Below are positions 1 through 10,718 of a stretch of DNA of 64,000 bases, in pieces. Where the stretch lies: the NCBI GenBank assembly GCA_964036315.1, contig OZ038488.1, positions 65,958,642 to 66,022,641 on the forward strand. Reading direction: 5' to 3'. The stretch comes from Acanthosepion esculentum (Eukaryota > Mollusca > Cephalopoda > Sepiida > Sepiidae). Within the stretch, counting starts at the first letter, position 1. Every line of letters starts with the position of its first letter. The notes under the pieces are model-generated. The model was not told where the DNA came from and searched no databases. It saw only the letters and a list, made by a program, of their open reading frames with translations. The position numbers and the translations under genes are program-made.

Positions 1-34
1 AAAAGCTTTTTCCACTTTGTCATACATCTTTCCT

Positions 35-36
<2 letters not shown>

Positions 37-88
<52 letters not shown>
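37..88. repeat. (AT)n microsatellite
   Basis: Uninterrupted AT dinucleotide run of about 52 bases at the left edge, inside the presumed next intron of the UCP4-like gene. Confidence 0.95.
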
Positions 89-92
<4 letters not shown>

Positions 93-467
93 AATGAATA
101 AAAAAAAAACACAGAGTTCAAGTTAGTTAAAATCTAATTTCTATAATAATAAAGTAAAAGACAAATATTCATATTCTTATTAAGAATCACCTTGTGTCTC
201 ATTAATGTAGATTTTGTTGAAATAAAACTCTTTTTCTGATGACTCTGGAGCAATAACCATTATGGACAGTTTCTACATTCACATAAACCCCATAAAAGAA
301 AAACTGAAAGAACAAGAAAAACTGAATAAAATAAAATGAAAAACCTTATAAAATTTTCCTTGCTCATCACATTCAATGAAATGTGTGTTCCTGGGTGTGT
401 GTGAAACCAAATTTAACTATGTTACTTGTTATTTCTTGAATTATTTATTAAAACTGAATTCCCTTAC

Positions 468-552
468 CAAACTGGAAACGTTCCATCTGGATTCTTATGG
501 AAGACATTTTCTCTAAGAATTTCATAGACACTCATTCGACATCCTGTATAGA
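468..552 (-). CDS. SLC25A27: UCP4-like carrier, coding exon 4
   Basis: 85-nt exon on the minus strand, preceded by a TTTCTACAG acceptor and followed by a GTAAGG donor. It encodes 27 whole codons, beginning YTGCRMSVYE and ending PDGTFPV, plus split codons at both ends; the final TG would begin Trp in the family. It corresponds to the stretch after matrix loop 1 and through transmembrane helix 2 in SLC25 carriers, where human UCP4 has the GGRM motif. The Gly-Cys-Arg-Met version here is a small change. The next exon was not found in positions 1-467, so it lies outside the window. Confidence 0.85.
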
Positions 553-1198
553 CTGTAGAAAGAACAAGATAGTAGAATATAAAAAAGCTGAGAAAGAACT
601 GTTCATTTATTTAAGATATATGTGTGTGTATGTATGCGTGTGTGTGTGCTGAGAAACAACAAAAAATTGTTAGAAAAAAAGAAAAGTCTGAATTGCTATG
701 TGGAATTCATACAGAAATGTAATTTTATTTATCACTATTAATACGCCATATCTTGATACCAAGCACTATTATTACAAACACTGATTGTCTTAAAAACATT
801 ACCTTCCAGCAATACCTGGCCAACAGACTTTTGACAAAATATAATCTTTGCTATTGTTTAATTCATATGTAAGTGCATCATAAAAAATCATAAATCATGC
901 AAAAAAGTAATTATCTTTATATAGCAAATATTTATTTTTCAAAATCTCTTTAGTGAACTTCACCCCCATGCATATATATATATATATATATGTGTGTGTA
1001 TTTACCTCTGTGTATGGAAAGACAATTTCATTATACCAACCAAATGTATATTTTCAAAGGTCTTTGAACAATCACAATTATTTTAAAGAATTTGACATTT
1101 GCAATTAAATTAAAAATAAAAGTCACTTGATTTCAATTAAAAATGGTTTTAGTGTGTCAATAGAAAAAAATCATAGAAAAAAGTCCACGCAAACTTAC
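553..1198 (-). other. UCP4 intron 3
   Basis: AT-rich 646-bp GT-AG intron between exons 3 and 4. It contains short AT/GT microsatellites near 618-650 and 968-1000 and no recognisable gene or transposon. Confidence 0.75.
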
Positions 1199-1261
1199 TA
1201 ATATGTCTAATAATGGCTGGTGTCACTCCTTGCCAAAGTTTCTGAACACCTTCCTCCTTAA
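1199..1261 (-). CDS. SLC25A27: UCP4-like carrier, coding exon 3
   Basis: 63-nt exon encoding KEEGVQKLWQGVTPAIIRHI with 2 nt before and 1 nt after. The acceptor is a pyrimidine-rich tract ending TTTAG and the donor is GTAAGTTT, close to consensus. The segment is the family-typical end of the first matrix loop into helix 2 (human UCP4 has EEEGFLKLWQGVTPAIYRH). The tiny size makes ORF-based detection miss it. Phase matches exon 2 only if exon 2 ends at 5797. Confidence 0.88.
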
Positions 1262-2400
1262 CTAAAGGAAACAAAAAATATGATAAAGTTATCTTGATGA
1301 AGAGTTAAAAAATACGGACAAGGCAACTCAAAAGTTTCTTTACTGCAATACCATTCTATAAATACCACTATATTTCAGCTCAAATACATGTACATTTTTT
1401 TTCTATTGAGCATGTTTATAAAAATTTTATTTTTATTATTCAAAATATGTTAGAATTGTAATGTTGTTTTATTTTAATATAAGTTTTTTGAGAGAAGTGT
1501 ATTTTTCTAAAGGCCAGACAGCTTGTGTGAAAATTGTTCCATTTTTTTATGGCCTTAGCTGATGATATCAAATGGATGATATCACAAAAATTATTTGTTG
1601 AATTTTTGCAGACCCATTTTTGAATTCTTGGCGAAAGATTTCTATTTACTGGCCAATGAGGAACATGATCTCTTCAAGCTCTTGTGAAAACTTGAAGTGA
1701 GCTGGTATGATGTTCAATAAAAGAGGACTGCTGTTTAGCAGATTGACAGAAGAAAGAAGGAACCGTTGACAAGAAAGCAATTAATGGTTGAGGAAGAAGG
1801 CATTAACACCTGTGCTTCAAGAGGACTGGTCCAGCTGAGGGGTTCATAAATCAACATAGGTGGGTGGGGAGAAAGAGGTGACAGAGTCAACAGATTCAAA
1901 CCCCAGGACAGAACATTTCTTTTCCATGCTAAAATGAGAAGAAATTAAACTGAGAGAACTTTCAAGTTAACTTTCCAGCAAAATACTTCAAAAGGCCCTC
2001 GAGATAACTACTTGTGAAAACATGGCAAAAACCCTTCATATACTGAGATGTCCTATTATTTCCATTTTTAAAGGTTATAATCATTTTTGTCTTTAAATCA
2101 GTGTCCTTTTCAAAAAATTGTAACACATGTTTTTTGTATCTCATGGTAATCCCTTTTTTGTAACCTTAGAAAATTGTTATCCTGCCACAATACATGCACA
2201 AAAGGAAATTTTTGTGCAACCTTGTATTTTTTTATTGTAAAATAAATGTTTTTTCCTTTTTAAAATTTTATGCAGTGGTCATCTTGTTTTGCAATTTTTT
2301 ACCTATTATAGTGACTTGCTGTTTCTACTAAGTTTTGTGGCTGGCACAAGAACTTGTATTTGGTAGGAAATAAAATTTTTATGTTTTATAATTTGTTTAG
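1262..2400. other. UCP4 intron 2, part without recognised elements
   Basis: AT-rich intronic sequence. I recognise no coding region or mobile element here. A short conceptual ORF on the minus strand at 1962-2144 has no family resemblance. Confidence 0.5.
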
Positions 2401-2404
2401 AATA

Positions 2405-2440
2405 TACAGTGGGGGGAAATAAATATTCATAGACATACAA
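2405..2440 (+). repeat. Solitary Tc1-like terminal end
   Basis: The sequence TA followed by CAGTGGGGGGAAATAAATAT resembles the outer end of Tc1-type transposons, flanked by a TA. No matching inverted end was found nearby, so this is either a truncated element or a chance match. Confidence 0.35.
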
Positions 2441-2627
2441 ATTTTCAATTTCCAACTAATGAATAAACATAATTTTCATATAATTAACTGTACACAGATG
2501 CATAATAACTAAATACGCATAGAAAACAGAAAAAAAAATATGATTTAATAGAAATAAATTCCATTTATCTTTTTTAATGGGTGAAAAAAGTATTTGTACA
2601 ATACAAAAAAGAATGCATAATGGTTAA

Positions 2628-3500
2628 TCAAGTCTTGGATACTTGAGACTGAATCTCCACTTGGGAGCAAAATATTTCCATTTTGGTCCATTTTGATGGC
2701 TCCACTGCCAAGCTGCAACTTGCAAATCTTTCTGCTTCAAGGTCACCTGTGATTCTCTCATGTTTGTTTTCAGGCTGAGTCATTGAACATGGATCCAGAT
2801 GTAAGAATTTCATCAGCTGGAGTTCCTCTTGCAATGACTGGTAGTTTTTGTCTAACATTACCAGAGAGTAGCACAGTGATACCTTCTATGATTTGTGAAT
2901 TCTGTCTGATGCCTTTGAGTGTTTTGTCCAGGACTTCAAATGCTCGCTTGTGTGCCATGGTACATTCTTGCCAAACAGTGAAGCTTGTCTCCTCCAATAG
3001 CTCGGCCAATTTGGTTCTTCTTTAGATGTTGAAAATAAGGATTTCATTGTAGTTCAAATCGAATGGAAGATTGAAAGTGCTGTGTGTTGTACACAAGGCA
3101 AGAGAATAGCAGCAATTCCAGATGATGCTACTGCTAGAGCTACTTTTCTTTGGAGTCTCTCTTTAGTAACAAAAGCTTACCAGTACCTCCAGGTGCATCC
3201 AGGTAGAAAATCCCTCCACTGTTGTTGCTGGTGTCATCAAGGATCTTCTAATACACTTGCTGTTGCTCTTGATACAACAGGGCCTTATTGATTTGAACAG
3301 AATGCCGCAGTTCTTCCATGCTGTATCCTGCTTCTCTCAAAATTTCTCTCTTGATTTGTCTAGTTTGTTTGGATTTGGCTGATCAAAATTCCTGAAATCT
3401 CTTTGAGCCAAGTTCATCACTTTGTCTTCAATTTCACAGTGAGTTAAATTTGCAATCTGAGGATTCAAATCCAATCCTGGATGACCCAGTCTCATTTGAA
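2628..3500 (-). pseudogene. Helitron PIF1-type helicase relic
   Basis: Reading the minus strand from about 3500 to 2628, the six-frame translation gives the ordered signature of the Helitron Rep/Hel helicase in changing frames. First comes a segment like NLAQRDFRNF, then YLDAPGGTGK (a Walker A-like motif), then VALAVASSGIAA, then QECTMAHKRAFEVLDKTL, then LLSGNVRQKLPVIARGTPADEI, and finally ITGDLEAERF. Several stops and frameshifts interrupt it, so it is a dead fragment of an autonomous Helitron. Only the helicase middle is present; the Rep nuclease domain and the element's ends were not found. It lies in UCP4 intron 2, in the same orientation as the host gene. Confidence 0.82.
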
Positions 3501-3574
3501 GAAGATGAGATATTTAAAAGTTAGAGAGTTGTGTCCCTTTAATTGAAAACGTGTCACACACCTTTATTATATAG

Positions 3575-3577
<3 letters not shown>

Positions 3578-3620
<43 letters not shown>
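3578..3620. repeat. (GT)n microsatellite
   Basis: About 21 GT units, uninterrupted. Confidence 0.95.
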
Positions 3621-3623
<3 letters not shown>

Positions 3624-3854
3624 GACATAGGTATTTTAAGTGTATGGTTATTATCAATGCTGGTTCCTATCTTCACACTGTCTACATCTATAAATGCCCC
3701 ATCTCCAATACTGAGCATCTCTTCCCCTGTAAGTCTAGCAAATTTTAGACAATATATATGACAAAGAACAAAAAATTTTTAATCCTGTAACCCATTTGAA
3801 CCATAGGGCACCACACCAACAGTGGTGTGTCTTGAGCAAGATAGCCTGATGGAG

Positions 3855-3867
3855 CCCCCCCCCCCCC
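3855..3867. repeat. C13 homopolymer
   Basis: A run of 13 C inside a segment (about 3825-3890) whose start resembles part of the sequence near 20700. Length may be affected by sequencing error. Confidence 0.7.
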
Positions 3868-4208
3868 GACTGAACAAAAGCAGTAGTGGACAAATATTGA
3901 AGATTTCAAAATTCTATAAAGTATGATAAGATTTGAACACTAAAAGATTCTTGTTACAGTTTTAAAAACAGACATTAAAAACAATGCAAGGAAGAGAAAG
4001 CAAAAATGATTTCCCATTTGGGAAAAAATAAATAAATAACCAGCAATTATTTTTCCTTGTACTTCAAAGCTCAATCAAGGAAATCCTTTCAGCTCAAGAG
4101 CAAGAAACAATAACTGGTTAGCTTCTTTTTTGTTTTTTAATAATATTTTTTGACTTACCATTTTATGGTAAATACTTTTTTCTTTGCTCTTCCTCCCCAT
4201 GTTTTAAT

Positions 4209-4727
4209 GCGGAGTGGGTGGAAAGAAACTCCCTATTGAAAATTACTTATAACTTTTGTTGATATCACCACATTTGCACAAAACAAATTATATTGTGATC
4301 CCTGGTAGAATTTCATTGCTAATTTCTGTTTTTATTTCAGAGTGACAAGTGTAGCCCAGAGCAGCACAATGCCTGATACTGAATGAGCGTGCTCAGCTAG
4401 AATCCTTTTATGAAGTGTGGCAGTCCATAATACAAATGCAGAGATGGTGGCACAGTGTTCATGGACCTTGGGCTTCGGTAGATATCAAAATCATCAGAAA
4501 TTGTAATTCCAAGCTGACGATTATGGGATCTGTAGTAGAATACCACAGAAGTGGTCATCCTTTAATATCCAGATTGGAATTAAATGGGCAAAACTTATAA
4601 TTTTAATACTGTAGTGTAGTTCTACCATTTTATTGCTAAAAATTTTTTAAATGTTTTAAGAAAATCAATCAATAATTAATGCGGTTATTAACAATTTTAA
4701 ATAGAGAGTTTCTTTCCACCCAGACTG
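4209..4727 (+). mobile_element. Internally deleted Tc1/mariner-type transposon
   Basis: Inverted ends of about 40 bp: the left end around 4209-4250 reads GGGTGGAAAGAAACTCCCTA, and the reverse complement of 4688-4727 reads GGGTGGAAAGAAACTCTCTA, with further matches inward. A TA follows the right end. Between them, 4379-4600 encodes a helix-turn-helix-like segment: NERAQLESFYEVW near its start and HRSGHPLISR near its end, the order seen in N-terminal domains of Tc1/mariner-type transposases. The catalytic domain is absent, so this is a non-autonomous, deleted copy. It lies in UCP4 intron 2, 25 bp left of another transposon relic. Confidence 0.75.
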
Positions 4728-4752
4728 TATATTTGTATGTATTGTCTATTAA

Positions 4753-5675
4753 TACAGGATTATTAAAAAAGAATGAACTGATTTCATTACACAATATTTT
4801 AATAAGGAAAATCAATAGAAAACTCCAGCCAAGTCACAAGTATTCTACTCACAACCAAATTATTTCTTGTCTTACAAGTGTTCAATGTGGCCACTACCTG
4901 CAGCACGGGCAACATCAATGTGATAAGAGAATTCCTCCCAGATGCATATCAGCATATCATGATCCACTTATTTGATCGTTGTTGTTATTTGATGTTTAAC
5001 GTCATCGAGGTTAGTGGGTAACAGTGGAACATAAATGCAATATTTTACCTTTCCCCACAAGAAAAAAAAAAAAAAAAAAAAAAAAATCACACACAGTGAA
5101 GTCTGGAGATCATGCAGGCCAAGCACAAAGAGCAAGGTTTTGGTAAGGCATAGTCTCTAAGGTTTCAAATGTAGATGTCTTTTTAGCATATGCCAGATAG
5201 TGGATTGAGAGATTGCAAGCTCATGGCTAGCTTGATTTGTGGACTTCTGTGGACTCCCCTCAAACACAGTACAGATTCTCACCACTTGTTCCTTCAGAAC
5301 TCATGGTTATCCTGGGCTTTTTCCTTTACAGAGACACCCACTCACTTGAAACTGTTTAATCCACCATCGAATGTTCTTAGGAGAGGGCAGATTAATGTTG
5401 AATTGCCTTTGAAAATCATGCTGCACCATGACAACTCTATTTGTTTTTGCGAACTCGAGAATGCAGAATGCCTTTTGCTGAGGACTTGCCATTCTGGGAG
5501 TAAACAAACAACTGAACGCTGCCAGAGATATGACACAACTACAGCATCTCTGTGGCAGTCATTCAGAACTTAGAAAACCCCTCTTTCAAATGGTCACTGA
5601 TTCGTTTCATGATGATGTTTGAAAATTGAAGCAATGTGTCATGAAATCAGTTTGTTCTTTTTGAATAACTGTGTA
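4753..5675 (-). mobile_element. Decayed mariner-like transposon with matching terminal inverted repeats
   Basis: On the minus strand, 5507-5307 encodes an HTH domain starting MASPQQKAFCILEFAKTN and ending CLCKGKSPG, the DUF4817-type domain common in arthropod and mollusc mariner-like proteins. Further along, other frames give traces of the catalytic region (STIWHMLKRH, then a segment like a SPDFTVCDFF end motif near 5110). The ends match as inverted repeats: ACTGATTTCATTACACAAT near 4778 and the reverse complement ACTGATTTCATGACACATT near 5655, with similar outer sequence and TA at both boundaries. A poly-A tract of about 28 bases (5059-5086) interrupts the interior. Many stops; not functional. 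Confidence 0.75.
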
Positions 5676-5796
5676 TATTCATTTTAATGTACTCCCCACA
5701 AATAATTTGTTTTGCATTTTAAACCATGACAAGATTCTTTTTTTTAAAGAAGTAAAAAAAAACAAAAAACAGAGACAATAATTGAAAGAGACATGC

Positions 5797-5916
5797 CAAT
5801 GCCGATAACAGTTTTGATCATTCCTCTATATGGCTGGTGAGTAGAAAGTTCCACCTTTGTTGCTTGTTCTCCTTGGATTTGAAGTCTGGTTTTAGTCAAG
5901 TCCAACGGATACGTAA
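5797..5916 (-). CDS. SLC25A27: UCP4-like carrier, coding exon 2 (GC donor)
   Basis: 120-nt exon after a TTTTTACAG acceptor. It encodes 39 whole codons starting TYPLDLTKTRLQIQGEQ and ending RGMIKTVIGI, with split codons at both ends. PLDLTK is the SLC25 signature (Px[DE]xx[KR]) of repeat 1. The only 3' boundary that keeps phase with exon 3 and continues the family sequence (GI-V-KEEG) is after base 5797, where the intron begins GCATGT rather than GT. A GT five bases further on would give the wrong phase. The upstream codon is completed by the G ending exon 1 (GTT, Val). Confidence 0.88.
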
Positions 5917-6280
5917 CTGTAAAAACAGCCATGAAAATAAAATAAAATAAATAAAAGGAAGAACTTAATTTATTCTTTATATTATGTTTTTAAATTCTCA
6001 CTGAAATACAAGGGGGGCAAGTAAAAAAATTATCCGCACTTTCACCTTAACATATCTTTACACAGGAGTGCAGATAATTTTTTATTTTCCCCTCAAAGTT
6101 ATCATGTCTTAAATTAATATGAACAGGAAACTATAAACTTTAAAAATTATGAATAAAAATGTGAAAATATTATAAGATTAATCTGTATACAATTTTATTT
6201 GCTTACAGAAATAGTAAAGTTTATTTTCCAACACTTGCTTCATATTTGAATGAATTCAGTCTACCATTATTCATTATATA
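5917..6280. other. UCP4 intron 1, AT-rich start
   Basis: No recognised gene or repeat apart from A-rich tracts. Confidence 0.5.
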
Positions 6281-6829
6281 TATATTATAGGTCAAAAGTT
6301 TTGGGCAAGCCTCTGGATTTAATAATTAATAACTTTCAAGTCTTCTTTGGTTTAATAAACTACTACTAAGCTAGGATACTGAAATTATTTAACCCATCAG
6401 TGCATGATATCCAATTTTTTGAGTGTGGACTACCTAAGAAAATCTGTCCATTCTAAGATTACCATTAGCCAAAGAGAGCTAAAATTTTAAAGAAAATTTA
6501 TGCAATAATGGGTTAATTGCTAAATATATGATAAAACACTTCGGGAAGAGCAAGCCCCTCTGGCCAGACATGAACTAGTAAATTAGTTTTGAAAATGTTA
6601 CACAACCGTCAATATCCAAATGGTTGATGCAAACATTTTACCTGTAGTGTAAATATAGCATACAGAGTGCGATGGGTAAATTGTCGTCATTTTATATTTT
6701 TAATTTCATGTATGCATGTTGTTTGTTTTTGATTGTGTCAATTGCATGGTATAGTTGGGTCAGTTGGGCATCATCTGTGAGAAAAAGAGCACCATTACAC
6801 AATTCACTCTGCCAGAAATTTTTAAATGG

Positions 6830-7440
6830 CATGCTGTACTGCTTGGCATTCACCCCTAAACTCCAATACAAACATTTCAGATTGTCTGGGTGTCAATCTA
6901 AGGACAGTGCAGAGGATTCTGAAAGAGTTGGATGAGTCTAATGATGATTACAAAGTACAGTAGCTCAGAAAACTCACTCTGATCGTTCTGATAAGAAAAG
7001 AGCTCTCAAATTTATTGGTGAAGGCCTCAGATTCAACACGGAGGTCTACATCAAGTGCCTTGAGGAGGTAGTGCTACCCTGGGTCAAGAGGGTGGCTGCA
7101 GGAAGACCCTATGTCTACCAACAGGACTCTGCACTATGTCACACATGCAGGAGAACCGAATCATGGCTGTCAGACAATTTCTGTGACCACATCACCCCTT
7201 ACATCTGGCCACCTAACTCCCTAGACTACAACTCCATTGAGGATTATGTCTTGGGTGTAGTTCAGCACAAGACCAACAAAACTCCTTGTAAGACCAAAGA
7301 TGAACTGAAGTCAAGGATTATTATGGTAGCATTCACCAACTTAAACAAGGAGACCGTCCAGAAGAGTTGCAGGAGATTCTGAAGTTGTCTGGAGGCAGTG
7401 GTTGAAGGTAATGGTGATTTTATTGAATAAATTTATTCTT
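6830..7440 (+). pseudogene. Tc1/mariner-type transposase relic
   Basis: An N-terminal piece in one frame (6872 onward) reads SDCLGVNLRTVQRILKELDE, a homeodomain-like DNA-binding segment. After a stop and frame change, 7071-7382 is open for 103 residues with GRPYVYQQDSALCHT (second catalytic Asp in QQDS) and IWPPNSLDYNSIEDYVLG (the third catalytic motif, where NSPDxNPxD is usual). The end NKETVQKSCRRF is family-typical. A possible left inverted end is near 6288; no right end was found. The region between the DNA-binding and catalytic parts is shortened, so this is a deleted, inactive copy in UCP4 intron 1. Confidence 0.8.
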
Positions 7441-7850
7441 TAATATTTCAAAATATTTTTGTGCAATTTTGGTAAATATATCTGTTAAAATGAGATGTCC
7501 GTGTTATTTTCATTTTTGTTTAATTTAGAGAACAATTTGTCCATTACACTTAGTATATTAATAAATATTAATTTTATAAATATTATAATAATAACAATTA
7601 ATTAAATATATAAATATATATTATAATATTTCTAAAGAATTAATTGATTTTATTTTTTATCTGACATAAATAATGTTTGAAGTAATAAAATATTATAATT
7701 TTAATTAAATATATTAATATTATATTTCATAAGACAATACATCTGCATATTCAAAAAAATGTGTGGTATTGTTGGAAACCAATTCTGATTACTCTTCAAA
7801 TGCTACTGGTACCATGTAATCCAACACTACTTGCCGAATAGTCAGGTCAT
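7441..7850. other. Very AT-rich intronic stretch
   Basis: Long runs of TA/AAT-rich sequence (7540-7740) with no coding features. Confidence 0.6.
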
Positions 7851-8089
7851 TGACAACCAAACATGTTCCTCCACCTGGCTTTTCTAGTGAGGAGAGTGAT
7901 TAGACACCCAGCAAGATTTAAAAGACCTGTCAAAGAGATGATGAAACCTCTTGTATGGTCAACGATCATCTTGCACAATGGGGTACAAAAGTGGGTGGTA
8001 TCACCCTGCTGGGGCAGTAGAAAGATCCAAAGGGATGGTGAGAAAAAAAGTGGGCAGTTAGAGGATGGCAGTGTCACATATGAACTATC

Positions 8090-8112
8090 ACACACACACA
8101 CACACACACACA
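8090..8112. repeat. (CA)n microsatellite, left flank of LINE insertion
   Basis: About 11 CA units immediately upstream of the LINE fragment; a longer CA run lies on its other side. Confidence 0.85.
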
Positions 8113-8117
8113 CTGAC

Positions 8118-8466
8118 AGAGCAGTACCGTCTGAGAGAAACACCTCGATAAAAATTATCAAGAAATTGTCCAAATGCAAGGACCTGGAGATTGAGATTGA
8201 CAGAATGTGGGGAATGAAGACTGAGACTGTACCAATAGTAATCTGAGCTCTGGGCCTCGAGAGAAAAGGAATGGACTAAGTGTTCCAGGTAACATCAACA
8301 TATAAGTTTCCCAGAGGATTGCTCTACTAGGAACATCCCATATAGTAAGGAAAGCGCTATCAATTAAATGACAATTCTCCTATAGGGTCTAAGGACCATA
8401 GTTTGGACCTGGCTCTACAGGATACAAAGCAGGAAACATAATATACACAAATAATAATAATAATAA
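8118..8466 (+). mobile_element. LINE 3' end (restriction-like-endonuclease type), 5'-truncated
   Basis: Nearly identical to the 3' part of the copy ending near 10590, with only a handful of differences over about 335 bp, so the copies are young. It encodes VPSERNTSIKIIKKLSKCKD and ends ETVPIVI at a stop, then continues through the same 3'UTR into a short (ATA/TAA)n tail. The family is described under the 9842-10590 copy. Confidence 0.8.
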
Positions 8467-8473
8467 AAACCTG

Positions 8474-8475
<2 letters not shown>

Positions 8476-8526
<51 letters not shown>
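8476..8526. repeat. (CA)n microsatellite
   Basis: About 25 CA units directly after the LINE tail. Confidence 0.95.
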
Positions 8527-8528
<2 letters not shown>

Positions 8529-9300
8529 CATTGTACCTGAAGTGTAGCTGGCCTTCACTTCATAGTGTATCCCATTTATATAGCAATTATTATGGGAAAC
8601 AGACTAAGATACTTGTTTGACATGCAATACCAGCACAAAGAAAATCCAGCCAAGGGTTAGCTATACATGAGGGTGGCATTAGGGTTGTGCCTATACACTG
8701 GGGATACATCAGTGTTGTACTTTGATACACAAGGGGGTGGCAACCAAAAAGGTTTGGTAATTACTGTTCCTAGACTGAAGTCAATACCCTGGTTGTTGAG
8801 TTCTCCTGATCAAAACAATAGCCACATGACTGTGACAAGGAGGAGCCTCTAAGTTGAAGGATATCAGCTGTGGTTTGACCGGGAGAGGGATGGAATCTAT
8901 CAGGTTGACTTGTTCAAGACATGCTATGCATGAATGAATACCTTTCGGGCTTTCAACTCAGTGGAGGGACTGGTCAGGTGCCCATCGGCAAAGCAACCCT
9001 ATGACCACACCCAGTCATGGGACTGATAATGAAAATACACTAAGATATTGTTTCATTGCCTTCCACTTCCCAAATTGTGTAAGTAGCATCAGCAACTAGA
9101 AATGTCAAAATAAATAAAGCCTCAAAATTACCAACATCTCAATACTTGCATTCACCATTGTAATATCTGAAACAAAAGGTACAGTTGAATGGTGTTGATA
9201 ATGAAAAAGGTGTTGGTCAGTCATGCCTGACCTAACAGTCAACATCTTATGATGGCTTTGTTGGGGACACAGCTGTTGTTTTTGCAGTAGCATACTAAGG
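8527..9300. other. Intron sequence without recognised features
   Basis: More balanced base composition than the surroundings, so possibly an old repeat, but no family was recognised on either strand. Confidence 0.4.
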
Positions 9301-9302
9301 AA

Positions 9303-9582
9303 ATGATGATGATAATAATAATAATAATAAAAGTATATTAATGAAATAATAACAATAATAATAATAAAAGCATGCTAAGGAAATAATAATAATAATAATA
9401 ATAAAAGCATGTTAAACAAATAATAATAAAAATATATTAAAGAAATAATAATAATAATAATAAAAACATGCTAAGGAAATAATAATAATAATAATAATAA
9501 TAAAAGCATGTTAAGCAAATAATAATAATAATAAAAGTACATTAAGGAAATAATAATAATAATAATAAAAGCATGTTAAGGA

Positions 9583-9619
<37 letters not shown>

Positions 9620-9845
9620 GTACATTAAGGAAATAATAATAATAATAATAATAAAAGCATGTTAAGGAAATAATAATAATAATAATAATAATAAAAGTAC
9701 ATTAAGGAAATAATAATAATAATAATAAAAGCATGTTAAGGAAATGATAATAATAATAAAATTATATTAAGGAAATAATAATAATATTAATAATAATAAT
9801 AATAAAAGCATGTTAAGGAAATAATAAACCATGTTAAGGAAATAA
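9303..9845. repeat. Interrupted (TAA)n higher-order array
   Basis: About 15 blocks of (ATA/TAA)n, each separated by a spacer of the type AAAGCATGTTAAGGAAA or AAAGTACATTAAGGAAA. Two spacer types (GCATGTTAAGG and GTACATTAAGG) alternate. The array ends where the LINE coding sequence begins, and similar TAA tails occur at LINE 3' ends, so it may derive from repeated LINE tails or replication slippage. Confidence 0.9.
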
Positions 9846-10590
9846 GGCCTAATTATTGCAGCTCAGGACCAAAGCCTCGCAACCAGATCCTATCACTGTC
9901 ACATAATCAAGGATGGAACTAACTCGAAATGCACGATCTGCGGAGAATATGATGAAACTATCAACCATATTATCTTGGTATGTCCAGTACCAGCAAAAAA
10001 TGAATATACCCACAGACATAACAAGGTAGCGACATATGTCCACTGGAAGATATGCAAGAAGCACAAAATCGAAACCACTGACAGATGGTATAAGCACCAA
10101 CCAAACACAGTTACACAAAATAACGATGTAAATTTCCTCTGGGACATACCAATTCAAACTGACAGGGAAATAAAAGCCAACAGACCTGATATTATCATAA
10201 AAGACAAGAAATTCAGGAAGTGTATGCTTATTGACATAGCAGTACCGTCTGAGAGAAACACCTCGATAAAAATTATCAAGAAATTGTCCAAATGCAAGGA
10301 CCTGGAGATTGAGATTAACAGAATGTGGGGAATGAAGACAGAGACTGTACCAATAGTAATCTGAGCTCTGGGCCTCGAGAGAAAAGCAATGGACTAAGTG
10401 TTCCAGGTAACATCAACATACAAGTTGCCCAGAGGATTGCTCTACTAGGAACATCCCATATAGTAAGGAAAGCGCTATCAATTAAATGACAATTCTCCTA
10501 TAGGGTCTAAGGACCATAGTTTGGACCTGGCTCTACAGGATACAAAGCAGGAAACATAACATACACAAATAATAATAATAATAATAAAAA
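9842..10590 (+). pseudogene. LINE ORF C-terminus with zinc-finger and restriction-like endonuclease, 5'-truncated
   Basis: Open in one frame from about 9849 to the stop at 10362. In order: LIIAAQDQSLATRSY; a Cys-Cys-His-Cys knuckle (CTICGEYDETINHIILVC); HRHNKVATYVHWKICKKH; WYKHQPNTV; LWDIPIQTD; and RPDIIIKDKKFRKCMLIDIA, where PD followed by about 12 residues and D fits the restriction-like endonuclease of R2/R4/NeSL-type LINEs. It ends in ETVPIVI. The 3'UTR finishes in a (TAA)n tail near 10590. The reverse transcriptase is absent. The clade is inferred; R4/Dong is my best guess. Confidence 0.75.
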
Positions 10591-10718
10591 ACTGTTAAAG
10601 AAATAATAATAATGATGATGTCAAAAATATAAGAGTCATAGACAGTCTTTAGATGGGTTTTTAAAATATAAGATTTAGAGTAAATTTCTGTGGAAACAAG
10701 AATACTTTTTACATCAGT

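Noticed and set aside
1..467. Next UCP4 exon within the left edge
   Set aside because: No segment matching the following carrier region was seen on the minus strand; it must lie outside the window.
9303..9845. CRISPR-like array
   Set aside because: Repeats are TAA microsatellite blocks with near-identical spacers; there is no conserved palindromic repeat with unique spacers.
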